Notes: generated by a model from the letters alone, not told the origin. A DNA stretch of 6,153 bases from Thermodesulfobacteriota bacterium (GCA_947259475.1 CAMYLW010000334.1:1-6153), one strand, 5' to 3'; positions 1 to 5,553 are shown, numbered from the stretch's first letter. Numbers and translations: made by a program.

Positions 1-1467
1 GCCGTACTGAACGCCAGCGGCCCCGTCACCTTGCGCGTTGGCTAAATAGCAGCGGAAAAAAGCCACTTCAGCCAGCGCCTTCGAGTCCGACGGAGCGTCA
101 TCAAGCAGCGCCTCGATCTTTTCGACATTCGATTCAATCATATCGAACTTTAACTCAAAGCATAATACCCACGTTTCGGCAAGCAACAGTTCAGACCGCT
201 GCTGGATAATATGGTGTGGCAAAATATCGAGCCATCTCCTAAGCACAAACCACTTTTCTTTTTCCATCGCGAGGTGCCTGTGCCTCTCAACAATCTCGGC
301 CGCACGTATGAGATCCCCGGCCTCCAGGGCATGCTCGATCGATTCTGTGATCAACCCCTGGGACTCGAACCATTCGCTGGCGCGGCCATGAAGAGTCGCG
401 ACCTCCTCAGGCTTTGAGCTCTGCTCCAGCTGCCGCTGAAGGAGCTGCTGAAATAGGTGATGGTAACGAAACCATCGGTTTTCTGTGTCCAGGGCAATCT
501 CGAATAGGTTGTCCTTTTGGAGCCTGGCAATGAACTCAACGCCATCGATCTCGCCCTCGTCTGGCTCAGCGTCCGGCCCGCACAAGGCATCGCACAAAGG
601 GGCGCAAAAACGATCCAGGATGGAGGTACTCAAAAGATAGCGACGAATGCCCAGTGACTGGGCATCCAGAACCTCTGTGATCAGGTAGTCCATCAAATAG
701 GCACTGGTTCCTTTCAGTTCCAGCAACTTGCGCACTACATCATGGTGCCCTCGCACGGCCAGAACCGCCAACCGTAAACCGGTCACCCAGCCTTCGGCCC
801 TCCCTGCCAATGCGGCTGCCGTCGATTCATCGACCTGCTCCTCGAATGCTATCTTTAGAAACTCCGCTGTTTCCACAGCGGTAAAGGACAAATCCGGTGT
901 GCGGATTTCGGTTACTTGGCTACTGCCACGGAGCTTGGACATGGGCAGGGGCGGATCACGCCGGCCGACTATTACCAGGTGCATGGGCCGCGGCGGGTGG
1001 TGCAGCAATTCGGTGACCAGGTCGTAGACCGATTTCTCCTGAATGCGATGGATATCATCCAACACCAGGATAAAATTCTGCTCAATCAAGTCCAGTTCAT
1101 TGGCCAGGCTACTGGCTAAGACTGGAATCGGTGGCAGGTTCGGGGCATTGATCAGGGTCATGGTCTTACTGGCGGCATCGGAGAACATGGTGCGAATAGC
1201 AGTCACCAAATAAGCAAGGAACTGATGTAGGTCGTTGTCGTGCTCATCCAGTGACAACCAGGCGAAAGGAATTTCGTACCTCTCCAACCAGCAACTCACC
1301 AGCGTGCTCTTGCCGTAGCCGGCAGGTGCCGATACAAGGGTTAGGGGCCGATAGCGGCGCTGCTCGAGCCGCTCCAAAAGCCGCGCCCGGTGTACGTGGT
1401 CCCTGGGAACCGGGGGCCGGTGCAGCTTGGTGCGCAAAATGGATATGGTAGTCGCCTCATCTGCCAT
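1..1467 (-). CDS. LuxR/MalT-type (LAL) ATP-dependent transcriptional regulator, N-terminal 489 residues (3' end outside window)
   Basis: This is the N-terminal part of a large signal-transducing ATPase regulator of the MalT/LAL type. Such proteins are usually about 850-950 residues with a C-terminal LuxR helix-turn-helix. The frame has no stop in 489 codons and leaves the window at base 1, so the helix-turn-helix is not visible. Residues 46-55 carry the Walker A motif SAPAGYGKST with K53. Residues 132-138 (FILVLDD) are Walker B. Residues 169-175 (RRDPPLP) are the family's sensor-like motif, and YHHLF at 335-339 marks the winged-helix region. From about residue 350 the text looks like the start of the helical TPR-like repeat domain (EHALEAGD). 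ATG 1467 is the first possible start after an in-frame stop at 1491-1489, and AGGACGG lies six bases before it. It is transcribed divergently from everything else. The inducer and target genes cannot be told from the sequence. Confidence 0.93.
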   Translation of the reverse strand, partial: MADEATTISILRTKLHRPPVPRDHVHRARLLERLEQRRYRPLTLVSAPAGYGKSTLVSCWLERYEIPFAWLSLDEHDNDLHQFLAYLVTAIRTMFSDAASKTMTLINAPNLPPIPVLASSLANELDLIEQNFILVLDDIHRIQEKSVYDLVTELLHHPPRPMHLVIVGRRDPPLPMSKLRGSSQVTEIRTPDLSFTAVETAEFLKIAFEEQVDESTAAALAGRAEGWVTGLRLAVLAVRGHHDVVRKLLELKGTSAYLMDYLITEVLDAQSLGIRRYLLSTSILDRFCAPLCDALCGPDAEPDEGEIDGVEFIARLQKDNLFEIALDTENRWFRYHHLFQQLLQRQLEQSSKPEEVATLHGRASEWFESQGLITESIEHALEAGDLIRAAEIVERHRHLAMEKEKWFVLRRWLDILPHHIIQQRSELLLAETWVLCFELKFDMIESNVEKIEALLDDAPSDSKALAEVAFFRCYLANAQGDGAAGVQYG

Positions 1468-1487
1468 AGCATACCGTCCTGAGCGGG

Positions 1488-1493
1488 ACTATA
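1488..1493 (-). promoter_or_regulatory. Possible -10 element for the LAL regulator
   Basis: On the minus strand this reads TATAGT, a good match to the sigma-70 -10 box. It would place transcription start a few bases before the AGGACGG ribosome-binding site of the regulator at 1467. The sequence 17 bases upstream (TCCTTT) is a poor -35, so support is limited to the -10 match and its position. Confidence 0.22.
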
Positions 1494-1617
1494 GCACAAC
1501 TTAAAAAGATAAAGGAAACATGAATCTTCCATTTCCTCCTTACAAAATGGGTTCACATTGGATGCAACTAGGCAGGATATCACAGAGGTGGGAGCACGTT
1601 TCTATCTCTAAAACTCG

Positions 1618-1671
1618 ACATCTTGTGGTTGATCTTCCCAGTGCGGAACTCCATATACCTTGCCAAGATGT
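1618..1671. repeat. 8-bp inverted repeat, possible operator
   Basis: ACATCTTG at 1618-1625 is the exact reverse complement of CAAGATGT at 1664-1671, with 38 bases between them. The arms are too far apart for a normal terminator. They could be two half-sites for a regulator controlling the divergent promoters, or a chance match. Confidence 0.35.
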
Positions 1672-1690
1672 GAACTTCTTGAAAAGTTCA
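1671..1690. repeat. 7-bp hairpin TGAACTT/AAGTTCA
   Basis: TGAACTT (1671-1677) and AAGTTCA (1684-1690) are exact inverted copies around a six-base loop. No T-run follows on either strand, so a terminator is unlikely. It could be a protein-binding palindrome. Confidence 0.45.
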
Positions 1691-1768
1691 GATATGAGAA
1701 GGAGATGTGACTTTGATTAAGATCGAGTAATGCATAATTCCCCAGGATTTCAGTCGGCGTTAATGTCG

Positions 1769-1797
1769 CATCCTTCAATTTAATGTTTTGAAGGGTG
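1769..1797. repeat. 10-bp stem-loop upstream of the ACT-domain gene
   Basis: Positions 1769-1778 pair with 1788-1797 to give a 10-bp stem with one T-G wobble (1771 with 1795) and a nine-base loop. The core is CCTTCAA/TTGAAGG. It lies about 95 bases before the ATG at 1891 and has no T-run, so it is more like an operator or leader structure than a terminator. Its role is not known. Confidence 0.5.
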
Positions 1798-1851
1798 AAC
1801 CGTTAATGATAAACAGTAACCATTTACCGTTAACTGTTTACCCTTTACTAA
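1798..1851. repeat. Cluster of short direct and inverted repeats (CCGTTAA, AAACAGT/ACTGTTT, TTTAC)
   Basis: CCGTTAA occurs at 1800-1806 and 1827-1833. AAACAGT at 1811-1817 is inverted as ACTGTTT at 1833-1839, and TTTAC recurs three times between 1823 and 1848. This low-complexity pattern of TTTAC/GTTAAC words just before a gene resembles small intergenic repeats that are dispersed in some genomes. It could also be a multi-site operator. Confidence 0.45.
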
Positions 1852-1880
1852 GCGCTGGATTAGAGTTGCCCCTGAGAAAT

Positions 1881-1884
1881 GGAG
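1881..1884 (+). promoter_or_regulatory. Ribosome-binding site deciding the ACT-gene start
   Basis: GGAG lies six bases before ATG 1891. The earlier in-frame ATG at 1879 overlaps this motif and has no purine-rich site of its own, so 1891 is preferred. Confidence 0.55.
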
Positions 1885-1890
1885 AACGGC

Positions 1891-2277
1891 ATGAACCATA
1901 CCAACCTCACGCTGTCGTTGCTATCTGATACCTTTGCCATTTGTAGACTGGAACCTGAGGCAGGTATTCCGTCTTGGGTTTTGGCAGGGGACTTTTTCTC
2001 AGTTACCCGGACCAAGGAAGAACTCTCACTTGTATGTCCCCAGGCGATGGTACCAGAAGGAACTCATTGTGAGAGAGACTTCCGCAGTATCAAGGTAGAG
2101 GGGCCCCTAGATTTCGCCTTAGTCGGGGTCCTCGCCTCGCTGACAGAAGCTTTGGCTCAAGAGGAAATCAGCATCTTGGCAATATCTACCTTTGATACCG
2201 ACTATCTGCTGGTCAAGGAAGCACAGGTGGATAGGGCTGTCCAGAAGCTGTCGCAAGCTGGACACCGGTTTGTCTAG
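1891..2277 (+). CDS. Small ACT-domain protein (possible amino-acid sensor)
   Basis: A 128-residue protein that looks like the small stand-alone ACT-domain proteins (ACT_7/CASTOR-like group). ACT domains typically bind amino acids and regulate a partner. The C-terminal half fits best: GPLDFALVGVLAS at residues 71-83 and ISTFDTDYLLV at 98-108 are the characteristic strand and helix segments, with a final helix to about residue 124. The N-terminal half (VLAGDFFSVTRTKEELSLVCP) is the usual companion ACT-like half. There is no signal peptide or membrane segment, so a cytosolic location is expected. An upstream in-frame ATG at 1879 would add four residues but has a poorer ribosome-binding site. It is followed after 126 bases by an aminotransferase; a link to amino-acid metabolism is inference only. 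The ligand is not known. Confidence 0.85.
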   Translation: MNHTNLTLSLLSDTFAICRLEPEAGIPSWVLAGDFFSVTRTKEELSLVCPQAMVPEGTHCERDFRSIKVEGPLDFALVGVLASLTEALAQEEISILAISTFDTDYLLVKEAQVDRAVQKLSQAGHRFV

Positions 2278-2350
2278 CCCTGATACCTTTCTAGTTTTAC
2301 CCCTTTTCCCTTGTTCCAGACCCAATGCTGTGCTATTCACATCTTGCATC

Positions 2351-2378
2351 TTGTCAGTTTTCAAGTACCTTTCACAAT
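2351..2378 (+). promoter_or_regulatory. Possible sigma-70 promoter of the aminotransferase gene
   Basis: TTGTCA (2351-2356) matches the -35 consensus at five of six bases. CACAAT (2373-2378) follows after 16 bases and matches the -10 at four of six. Transcription would begin near 2385, just ahead of the strong ribosome-binding site at 2388-2396, which fits a start at GTG 2404. The prediction rests on motif and position only. Confidence 0.33.
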
Positions 2379-2387
2379 GGTGGTAAT

Positions 2388-2396
2388 AGGGGAGGA
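2388..2396 (+). promoter_or_regulatory. Strong ribosome-binding site deciding the aminotransferase start
   Basis: AGGGGAGGA is followed by a seven-base spacer and GTG 2404. The frame is open further upstream (ATG 2377, TTG 2311), but those starts lack a ribosome-binding site, and the extra residues look unlike the family's N-terminus. GTG 2404 is therefore the most likely start. Confidence 0.75.
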
Positions 2397-2403
2397 TTGT
2401 ACG

Positions 2404-3540
2404 GTGGGTAAAGCAAGCGAAAAAAAATCAATAAATTTCTTACGGGGCATTCCTGCTGAAGAAGCCCTGTCGCGCCTCATACCAATTGCATCCGAGGGCT
2501 ATGAAAAAGCGATAAATCGATACGGAACAGATGTGCTTCAGTACGGCCATTTTAATGGCTTTAAGCCATTGCGAGATCTTATAGGCCAGTCACATCACGT
2601 TGATCCGGAGCGAGTTATTGTTGGCAATGGCGGTTTGGAAGTGATTTCACTTTTTTTCAAGTCACTCCCGAGTGGAAGCAATATTATTGTTGAGGAAGCG
2701 ACTTATGATCGCACAATGGTCGATGCAGAACGGTACGGGCATAATCTGATTGGAGTTGAATTGACATCGACTGGAATAAACCTCAATCAATTAAAAGAGG
2801 TGGCGAACAAAATCCCAGCCGCAGTTTTTTACGGAATTCCGTTTCATCAAAATCCCACTGGTATTAATTACTCTGAAGAGAATCGGCAGGCTGTTGAACA
2901 GATATGCAGAGAACAGTCCATCCTGTGCGCTTGGGACATTTGTTATGAACTGCTTCGTTATGATGGAAATAAGAATACCTCTATAACAGTTTCAGAATGG
3001 GGACCTATTTTGATGAGCTCCTTTACAAAAACTATTTCTCCGGGGACGAAGTGTGGATACATCGTTCTGCCAAAAGACTATGTAGAGCACATGGGTAAGG
3101 TTGTTGCCAACACCCGGATTAATCCCAACTTACCGACTCAAGCATTCATAGCCGATTTCATAGAATCTGGTAAATATTCAGACTTTAAATATTCAGACTT
3201 TTTAGACTATTTATGCGCTCTTTATAAACCGAAAATGGATGCATTGAATTTGTCGCTTAATGCTCATTTTCCGGGAGCCTCTCCTGTTGATATCAGCGGT
3301 GGCTTCTTTGCTAGTGTGAGCTTGAAGAAAATAACACCCGACAAAGAAGAATCCTTTATAAAATCTGCCCAAGAAGCCGGCGTTGGTATCGCCGCGGCCT
3401 GGGACGCTGTCGCTCCTAATTTGAGAGAAAAAAAACGCAAGGACGGCTTGTTTACGCGCTTGACTTTTCCCGCTTACGAGCCAGAACAAATACAATGGGG
3501 TATTGCCAAACTAAAGGAACTAGAGGAGCTTTCACGTTAA
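2404..3540 (+). CDS. PLP-dependent aminotransferase, class I/II (fold type I)
   Basis: A 378-residue stand-alone aminotransferase related to the 2-aminoadipate transaminase/MocR catalytic-domain branch. It should move an amino group between an amino acid and a 2-oxo acid in the cytosol using pyridoxal phosphate. Visible marks are YGHFNGFKPLRDLI (47-60), the cofactor-phosphate region GNGGLEVI (74-81), QNPTG (149-153), D178 and Y181 that would contact the PLP ring, the Schiff-base lysine K209 in SSFTKTISPGTKCGY (205-219), and R352 in FTRLTFPAYEPEQI, the expected substrate-carboxylate arginine. Length is normal for a single-domain enzyme, and no GntR helix-turn-helix is present. All key residues are in place, so it is probably active; the substrate cannot be assigned. 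Residues 257-266 are an exact tandem duplication (KYSDF twice). The gene looks AT-richer than the regulator at the left end, which may point to transfer. Confidence 0.92.
   Translation: MGKASEKKSINFLRGIPAEEALSRLIPIASEGYEKAINRYGTDVLQYGHFNGFKPLRDLIGQSHHVDPERVIVGNGGLEVISLFFKSLPSGSNIIVEEATYDRTMVDAERYGHNLIGVELTSTGINLNQLKEVANKIPAAVFYGIPFHQNPTGINYSEENRQAVEQICREQSILCAWDICYELLRYDGNKNTSITVSEWGPILMSSFTKTISPGTKCGYIVLPKDYVEHMGKVVANTRINPNLPTQAFIADFIESGKYSDFKYSDFLDYLCALYKPKMDALNLSLNAHFPGASPVDISGGFFASVSLKKITPDKEESFIKSAQEAGVGIAAAWDAVAPNLREKKRKDGLFTRLTFPAYEPEQIQWGIAKLKELEELSR
3172..3201 (+). repeat. 15-bp exact tandem repeat inside the aminotransferase gene
   Basis: AAATATTCAGACTTT occurs twice back to back (3172-3186 and 3187-3201). 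It is aligned with the codons and encodes KYSDF twice. The two copies are identical at every base, including third positions, which suggests a recent in-frame duplication. Confidence 0.95.
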
Positions 3541-3578
3541 GTCGTCGATATATGACTGAAAGAGACAATGACTCCAAG

Positions 3579-3661
3579 AACGATTTGCTAAGCTGAACCC
3601 ATCGCCGAACAAAAAAGCGTAAAACGCTTGCCCCCTCTTCACTCCGGTTAGCTCAATCGTT
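3579..3661. repeat. Imperfect inverted repeat flanking the gap before the cyclotransferase gene (attC-like, unproven)
   Basis: AACGATTTGCTAA (3579-3591) and TTAGCTCAATCGTT (3648-3661) pair over 12 base pairs, in blocks of seven and five separated by one unpaired base on the left and two on the right. A smaller 6-bp hairpin sits between them at 3615-3629. The right arm runs into CGTTAGGA at 3658-3665, which resembles the GTTRRRY end of an integron attC site, and a gene begins about 15 bases later. The matching left consensus (RYYYAAC) is absent, since the bases before AAC are CCAAG. No integrase or second copy is seen. Confidence 0.4.
3611..3629 (-). terminator. Possible minus-strand terminator hairpin
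   Basis: AAGCGT (3615-3620) and ACGCTT (3624-3629) form a perfect 6-bp stem with an AAA loop on the plus strand. Read on the minus strand, the hairpin is followed by an unbroken T-run to 3611. It would stop antisense transcription toward the aminotransferase gene. No minus-strand gene to the right needs it, and on the plus strand there is no T-run. Confidence 0.35.
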
Positions 3662-3679
3662 AGGATTACATTGATACTT

Positions 3680-4087
3680 ATGAGTGTACATGTTTTTACC
3701 TACGGTTCCCTCATGTTCGATGGAGTTTGGTCGAAAGTGGTGGATGGTATTTATGAAAAGGTAGGCGCAAGATTGTATGGTTATCAGAGGAGGAAGATAA
3801 GGGGCGAGATATATCCGACGGTACTTCCTGGAACAAGCGGAGACTATGTTGATGGTATTATCTATCTGAATGTAAGCAAGAGCGACCTGAAGATATTGGA
3901 TACATTTGAGGGAGAATATTATCAGAAGGAAATGGCCGAATGTGGGTTGACTGACGGGGGCAACATTACTGCCTGGGTTTATGTCTTCAAAGAACGGCAT
4001 AGAAATTTGGTGGAAGACGAGCCCTGGGACCCGGTTTGGTTCTTGGAAGATGGGATTCATGAGTTTCTTGCTGGCCTGGATGTTTGA
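3680..4087 (+). CDS. Gamma-glutamylcyclotransferase-like (AIG2/GGACT family) protein
   Basis: A 135-residue protein with the hallmarks of the AIG2-like gamma-glutamylcyclotransferase fold. Members cyclise gamma-glutamyl groups on amino acids or amines, releasing 5-oxoproline, though many bacterial members have no proven substrate. Residues 8-11 are the signature YGSL loop near the N-terminus. FEGEYY at 76-81 follows the usual D-x-FEG-xx-Y pattern, and E77 is the expected catalytic glutamate. Length is typical, and there is no signal peptide. Start choice is uncertain: ATG 3680 puts YGSL at the usual place, but its nearest AGGA (3662-3665) is 14 bases away. That AGGA is only five bases from an in-frame TTG at 3671, which would add three residues. 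It follows the aminotransferase by 139 bases with an inverted repeat between, so it may have its own promoter. Confidence 0.85.
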   Translation: MSVHVFTYGSLMFDGVWSKVVDGIYEKVGARLYGYQRRKIRGEIYPTVLPGTSGDYVDGIIYLNVSKSDLKILDTFEGEYYQKEMAECGLTDGGNITAWVYVFKERHRNLVEDEPWDPVWFLEDGIHEFLAGLDV

Positions 4088-4106
4088 TCAGTTGCCGCCC
4101 CGCGAC

Positions 4107-4131
4107 CGTGGAAATGCATGAAAAATCCACG
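4107..4131. repeat. 6-bp inverted repeat after the cyclotransferase gene
   Basis: CGTGGA (4107-4112) and TCCACG (4126-4131) pair around a 13-base loop, 20 bases after the stop codon. There is no T-run after it, so a terminator role is only possible, not supported. Confidence 0.25.
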
Positions 4132-4174
4132 CTCCGAAGAAAGTAATGACTTGAGAAAACCTTCAGCAGATCTT

Positions 4175-4180
4175 AAGAGG
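4175..4180 (+). promoter_or_regulatory. Ribosome-binding site deciding the AlgH start
   Basis: AAGAGG lies five bases before GTG 4186. It supports translation of the long N-terminal segment of the AlgH protein rather than initiation further inside the gene. Confidence 0.6.
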
Positions 4181-4185
4181 TATTT

Positions 4186-4920
4186 GTGACACTACATTCC
4201 ACATCAAGTAAGAACAGGCGATTCCTCAAGGGGTGGGCTCTTATTGCGCTTGCGGCCACGTTGATTCTCCTCTCACCAGTGGCTGACATGGTGTTGATGA
4301 ATACAGCTTTTTCCAGCAACCCCTCCGATTTGCCGCCCTCTGAGGGTCCCTTCATTCTCCAAATATCGGATCAGTCGCGGCCCCAGATGGAGCTGTCAAA
4401 AGGGAAATTTCTGGTCGCCAGTAAAGAGCTTAGAGATCCTCAGTTCTTTGAAACGGTCGTGCTCCTGATTGATTATGGTAGCCAGGGGGCCATGGGTCTG
4501 GTAATTAATCGACCCACCACGGTCAAACTTTCAAAAGTGTTGCCGGAGATAGAGGGGTTGCAGAAACGGTCTGATGCTATTTATCTGGGCGGGCCTGTGG
4601 CCAAGAACCAGTTGATGCTTCTCATACGAACCAATAGTCCACCTGAGGGATCTCGCCTCGTATTTAAGGACATATACCTCAGCGCCAGTCAGACGATAAT
4701 CGAGAAAATGATCGACAATCCCGACACCCCAGAGAGATTCCGGGTTTATGCGGGTTATGCCGGTTGGGCGCCTGGGCAATTGGACCATGAAGTGTCGAGA
4801 GGCGGCTGGCATATTTTACAGGCCGATGAAGAGAGTGTTTTCGATAAAACTCCTTCAAAGATCTGGCCGGAACTCATTCGGAGGAGCTCCGCTTTGTGGG
4901 TCAGAGTAGTGGGAGAATAA
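4186..4920 (+). CDS. AlgH/YqgE (UPF0301) family protein with N-terminal membrane or signal segment
   Basis: A 244-residue protein whose residues from about 70 to 244 are a complete AlgH/YqgE domain. Seen in order are GKFLVASKELRDPQFFETVV (73-92), GAMGLVINRPT (101-111), IYLGGPV (132-138), YAGYAGWAPGQLDHEV (188-203) and WPELIRRSS (227-235). The family is normally about 185-190 residues and cytosolic, and its biochemical role is not established; AlgH was named from effects on alginate regulation in Pseudomonas. Here about 60-70 residues precede the domain: a basic stretch (KNRRFLK), then a hydrophobic segment at 17-31 and a weak cleavage-like site near NTAFSS (39-44). This suggests a signal anchor or signal peptide that would place the domain outside the inner membrane. 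The GTG start has a good ribosome-binding site. The next gene starts 40 bases downstream, so co-transcription is plausible. Confidence 0.9.
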   Translation: MTLHSTSSKNRRFLKGWALIALAATLILLSPVADMVLMNTAFSSNPSDLPPSEGPFILQISDQSRPQMELSKGKFLVASKELRDPQFFETVVLLIDYGSQGAMGLVINRPTTVKLSKVLPEIEGLQKRSDAIYLGGPVAKNQLMLLIRTNSPPEGSRLVFKDIYLSASQTIIEKMIDNPDTPERFRVYAGYAGWAPGQLDHEVSRGGWHILQADEESVFDKTPSKIWPELIRRSSALWVRVVGE

Positions 4921-4948
4921 AAACCGCTGCGCTCGCGTGACGGTGGAT

Positions 4949-4952
4949 AGGA
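4949..4952 (+). promoter_or_regulatory. Ribosome-binding site deciding the thioesterase start
   Basis: AGGA is eight bases before ATG 4961. In-frame GTG codons at 4937 and 4943 have no ribosome-binding site upstream, so ATG 4961 is preferred. Confidence 0.55.
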
Positions 4953-4960
4953 TTGCAGCC

Positions 4961-5425
4961 ATGGATCGATACACTGGCCCGCATAAGTTTGACATGGAAG
5001 GCTGGATTAGTTGTGCACCCTTTGAGCGGTTGTTGCACATGGAGATTGTCGAAGCCTCCGACGGTCGAGCCACCCTGACCATGCCTTTTCTTATCGACTA
5101 CGCTCAAGGCGCTGGGCTCATGCATGGTGGTGCTCTGGTTAGTCTGGCCGACACCGCGGTTGTCATGGCCATCAAGAGTTTGGCTCCGGTTCAAACTCAC
5201 TTTGCCACAATTTCTCTGGAGTCGAAATTTCTCTACCCGGTCAAGCAAGGTGTAGTTACCGCCAGGGCAAAGGTCATGAAACAAGAAGGAAGAATACTGC
5301 AAGGGCAGGCAACTGTGTACAATGAAGAGGAAAGACCGGTGCTGGAGTTCTCTTCTACCTTTAAAGTTGCTAAAGACAGCATCATCAGAGGAATTACCTT
5401 TCAAGAGAGCGATAATTCTAAGTGA
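4961..5425 (+). CDS. PaaI-like hotdog-fold acyl-CoA thioesterase
   Basis: A 154-residue single hotdog-domain protein of the PaaI/YdiI-like thioesterase group, which hydrolyses acyl-CoA or aryl-CoA thioesters in the cytosol. The core signature is GLMHGGALVSLADTAVVMA at residues 52-70. HGG (55-57) precedes the central helix, and D64 is the usual acidic residue of the active site. The later strands ATISLESKFLYPV (82-94) and AKVMKQEGRILQGQATVY (103-120) match the typical beta-sheet pattern of the family. Length is normal, with a short polar tail. The substrate cannot be predicted from sequence alone. The 40-base gap to the preceding AlgH gene makes an operon possible. REP-like hairpins follow the stop codon. 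Confidence 0.88.
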   Translation: MDRYTGPHKFDMEGWISCAPFERLLHMEIVEASDGRATLTMPFLIDYAQGAGLMHGGALVSLADTAVVMAIKSLAPVQTHFATISLESKFLYPVKQGVVTARAKVMKQEGRILQGQATVYNEEERPVLEFSSTFKVAKDSIIRGITFQESDNSK

Positions 5426-5434
5426 AAATGCTCC

Positions 5435-5475
5435 AGCGAGCGCATTCCCGTAGCTTGCTGCGGGGTTAGCGAGCG
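5435..5475. repeat. REP-like element, copy A
   Basis: A hairpin with stem 5447-5453/5458-5464 (CCCGTAG with CTGCGGG, one wobble) and a CTTG loop is flanked on both sides by the direct octamer AGCGAGCG (5435-5442 and 5468-5475). It begins ten bases after the thioesterase stop. The GCTTGCTGCGGGG word recurs in copy B. No T-run follows, so it is a repeat element rather than a classic terminator, although such hairpins can protect or end transcripts. Confidence 0.65.
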
Positions 5476-5512
5476 AACTACAATAAAATGGATTCGTTCC
5501 TTACATTTCGAA

Positions 5513-5546
5513 TCCCGCTTCAGCGGGACTGCAGCTTGCTGCAGGG
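5513..5546. repeat. REP-like element, copy B (two adjacent hairpins)
   Basis: TCCCGC (5513-5518) pairs with GCGGGA (5523-5528) around TTCA. Immediately after it, CTGCAG (5529-5534) pairs with CTGCAG (5539-5544) around CTTG. The second hairpin shares AGCTTGCTGC-GGG with copy A (5533-5546 against 5452-5465, one mismatch). Two stems in tandem in a gap between co-directional genes is the usual layout of REP/BIME-type repeats. Confidence 0.65.
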
Positions 5547-5553
5547 AACTTCA

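Larger units (their letters stand above)
1468..1890. other. Divergent intergenic region without a convincing gene
   Basis: This 423-base stretch separates the minus-strand regulator from the plus-strand ACT-domain gene. Short open frames occur on both strands but none is recognisable or has a well-placed ribosome-binding site. What it does hold is structure: an 8-bp inverted pair (ACATCTTG 1618-1625 with CAAGATGT 1664-1671), a 7-bp hairpin at 1671-1690, a 10-bp stem at 1769-1797, and a cluster of short direct and inverted repeats at 1798-1851. It presumably contains the promoters of both flanking genes. A strong AAGGAGG on the minus strand at 1541-1535 sits only two bases before an ATG, so it does not convincingly serve a gene. 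Confidence 0.6.

Noticed and set aside
1341..1583. 80-codon minus-strand open frame overlapping the start of the LAL regulator, with AAGGAGG nearby
   Set aside because: It overlaps the well-supported regulator in another frame, and the AAGGAGG at 1541-1535 is only two bases from the nearest ATG (1532), which is too close for normal initiation. The protein has no recognisable features.
1520..1720. 66-codon plus-strand open frame in the divergent intergenic region
   Set aside because: Its AAAGGA lies only three bases before the ATG, the protein is not recognisable, and the region is filled with inverted repeats rather than coding pattern.
2311..2403. Upstream extension of the aminotransferase from TTG 2311 or ATG 2377
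   Set aside because: No ribosome-binding site precedes these codons, while GTG 2404 has a near-ideal one; the extension also covers the likely promoter.
3643..3668. tRNA-like D-arm sequence (GGTTAGCTCAATCGTTAGGA)
   Set aside because: No acceptor stem, anticodon arm or T-arm follows; the next bases are the start of the cyclotransferase gene.
3653..4060. 135-codon minus-strand open frame opposite the cyclotransferase gene
   Set aside because: It is the antisense shadow of a gene with clear family motifs on the plus strand, and its protein is unrecognisable.
4901..5404. 167-codon minus-strand open frame opposite the thioesterase gene
   Set aside because: The plus strand carries an unmistakable hotdog thioesterase; the antisense protein is compositionally odd and has no family features.
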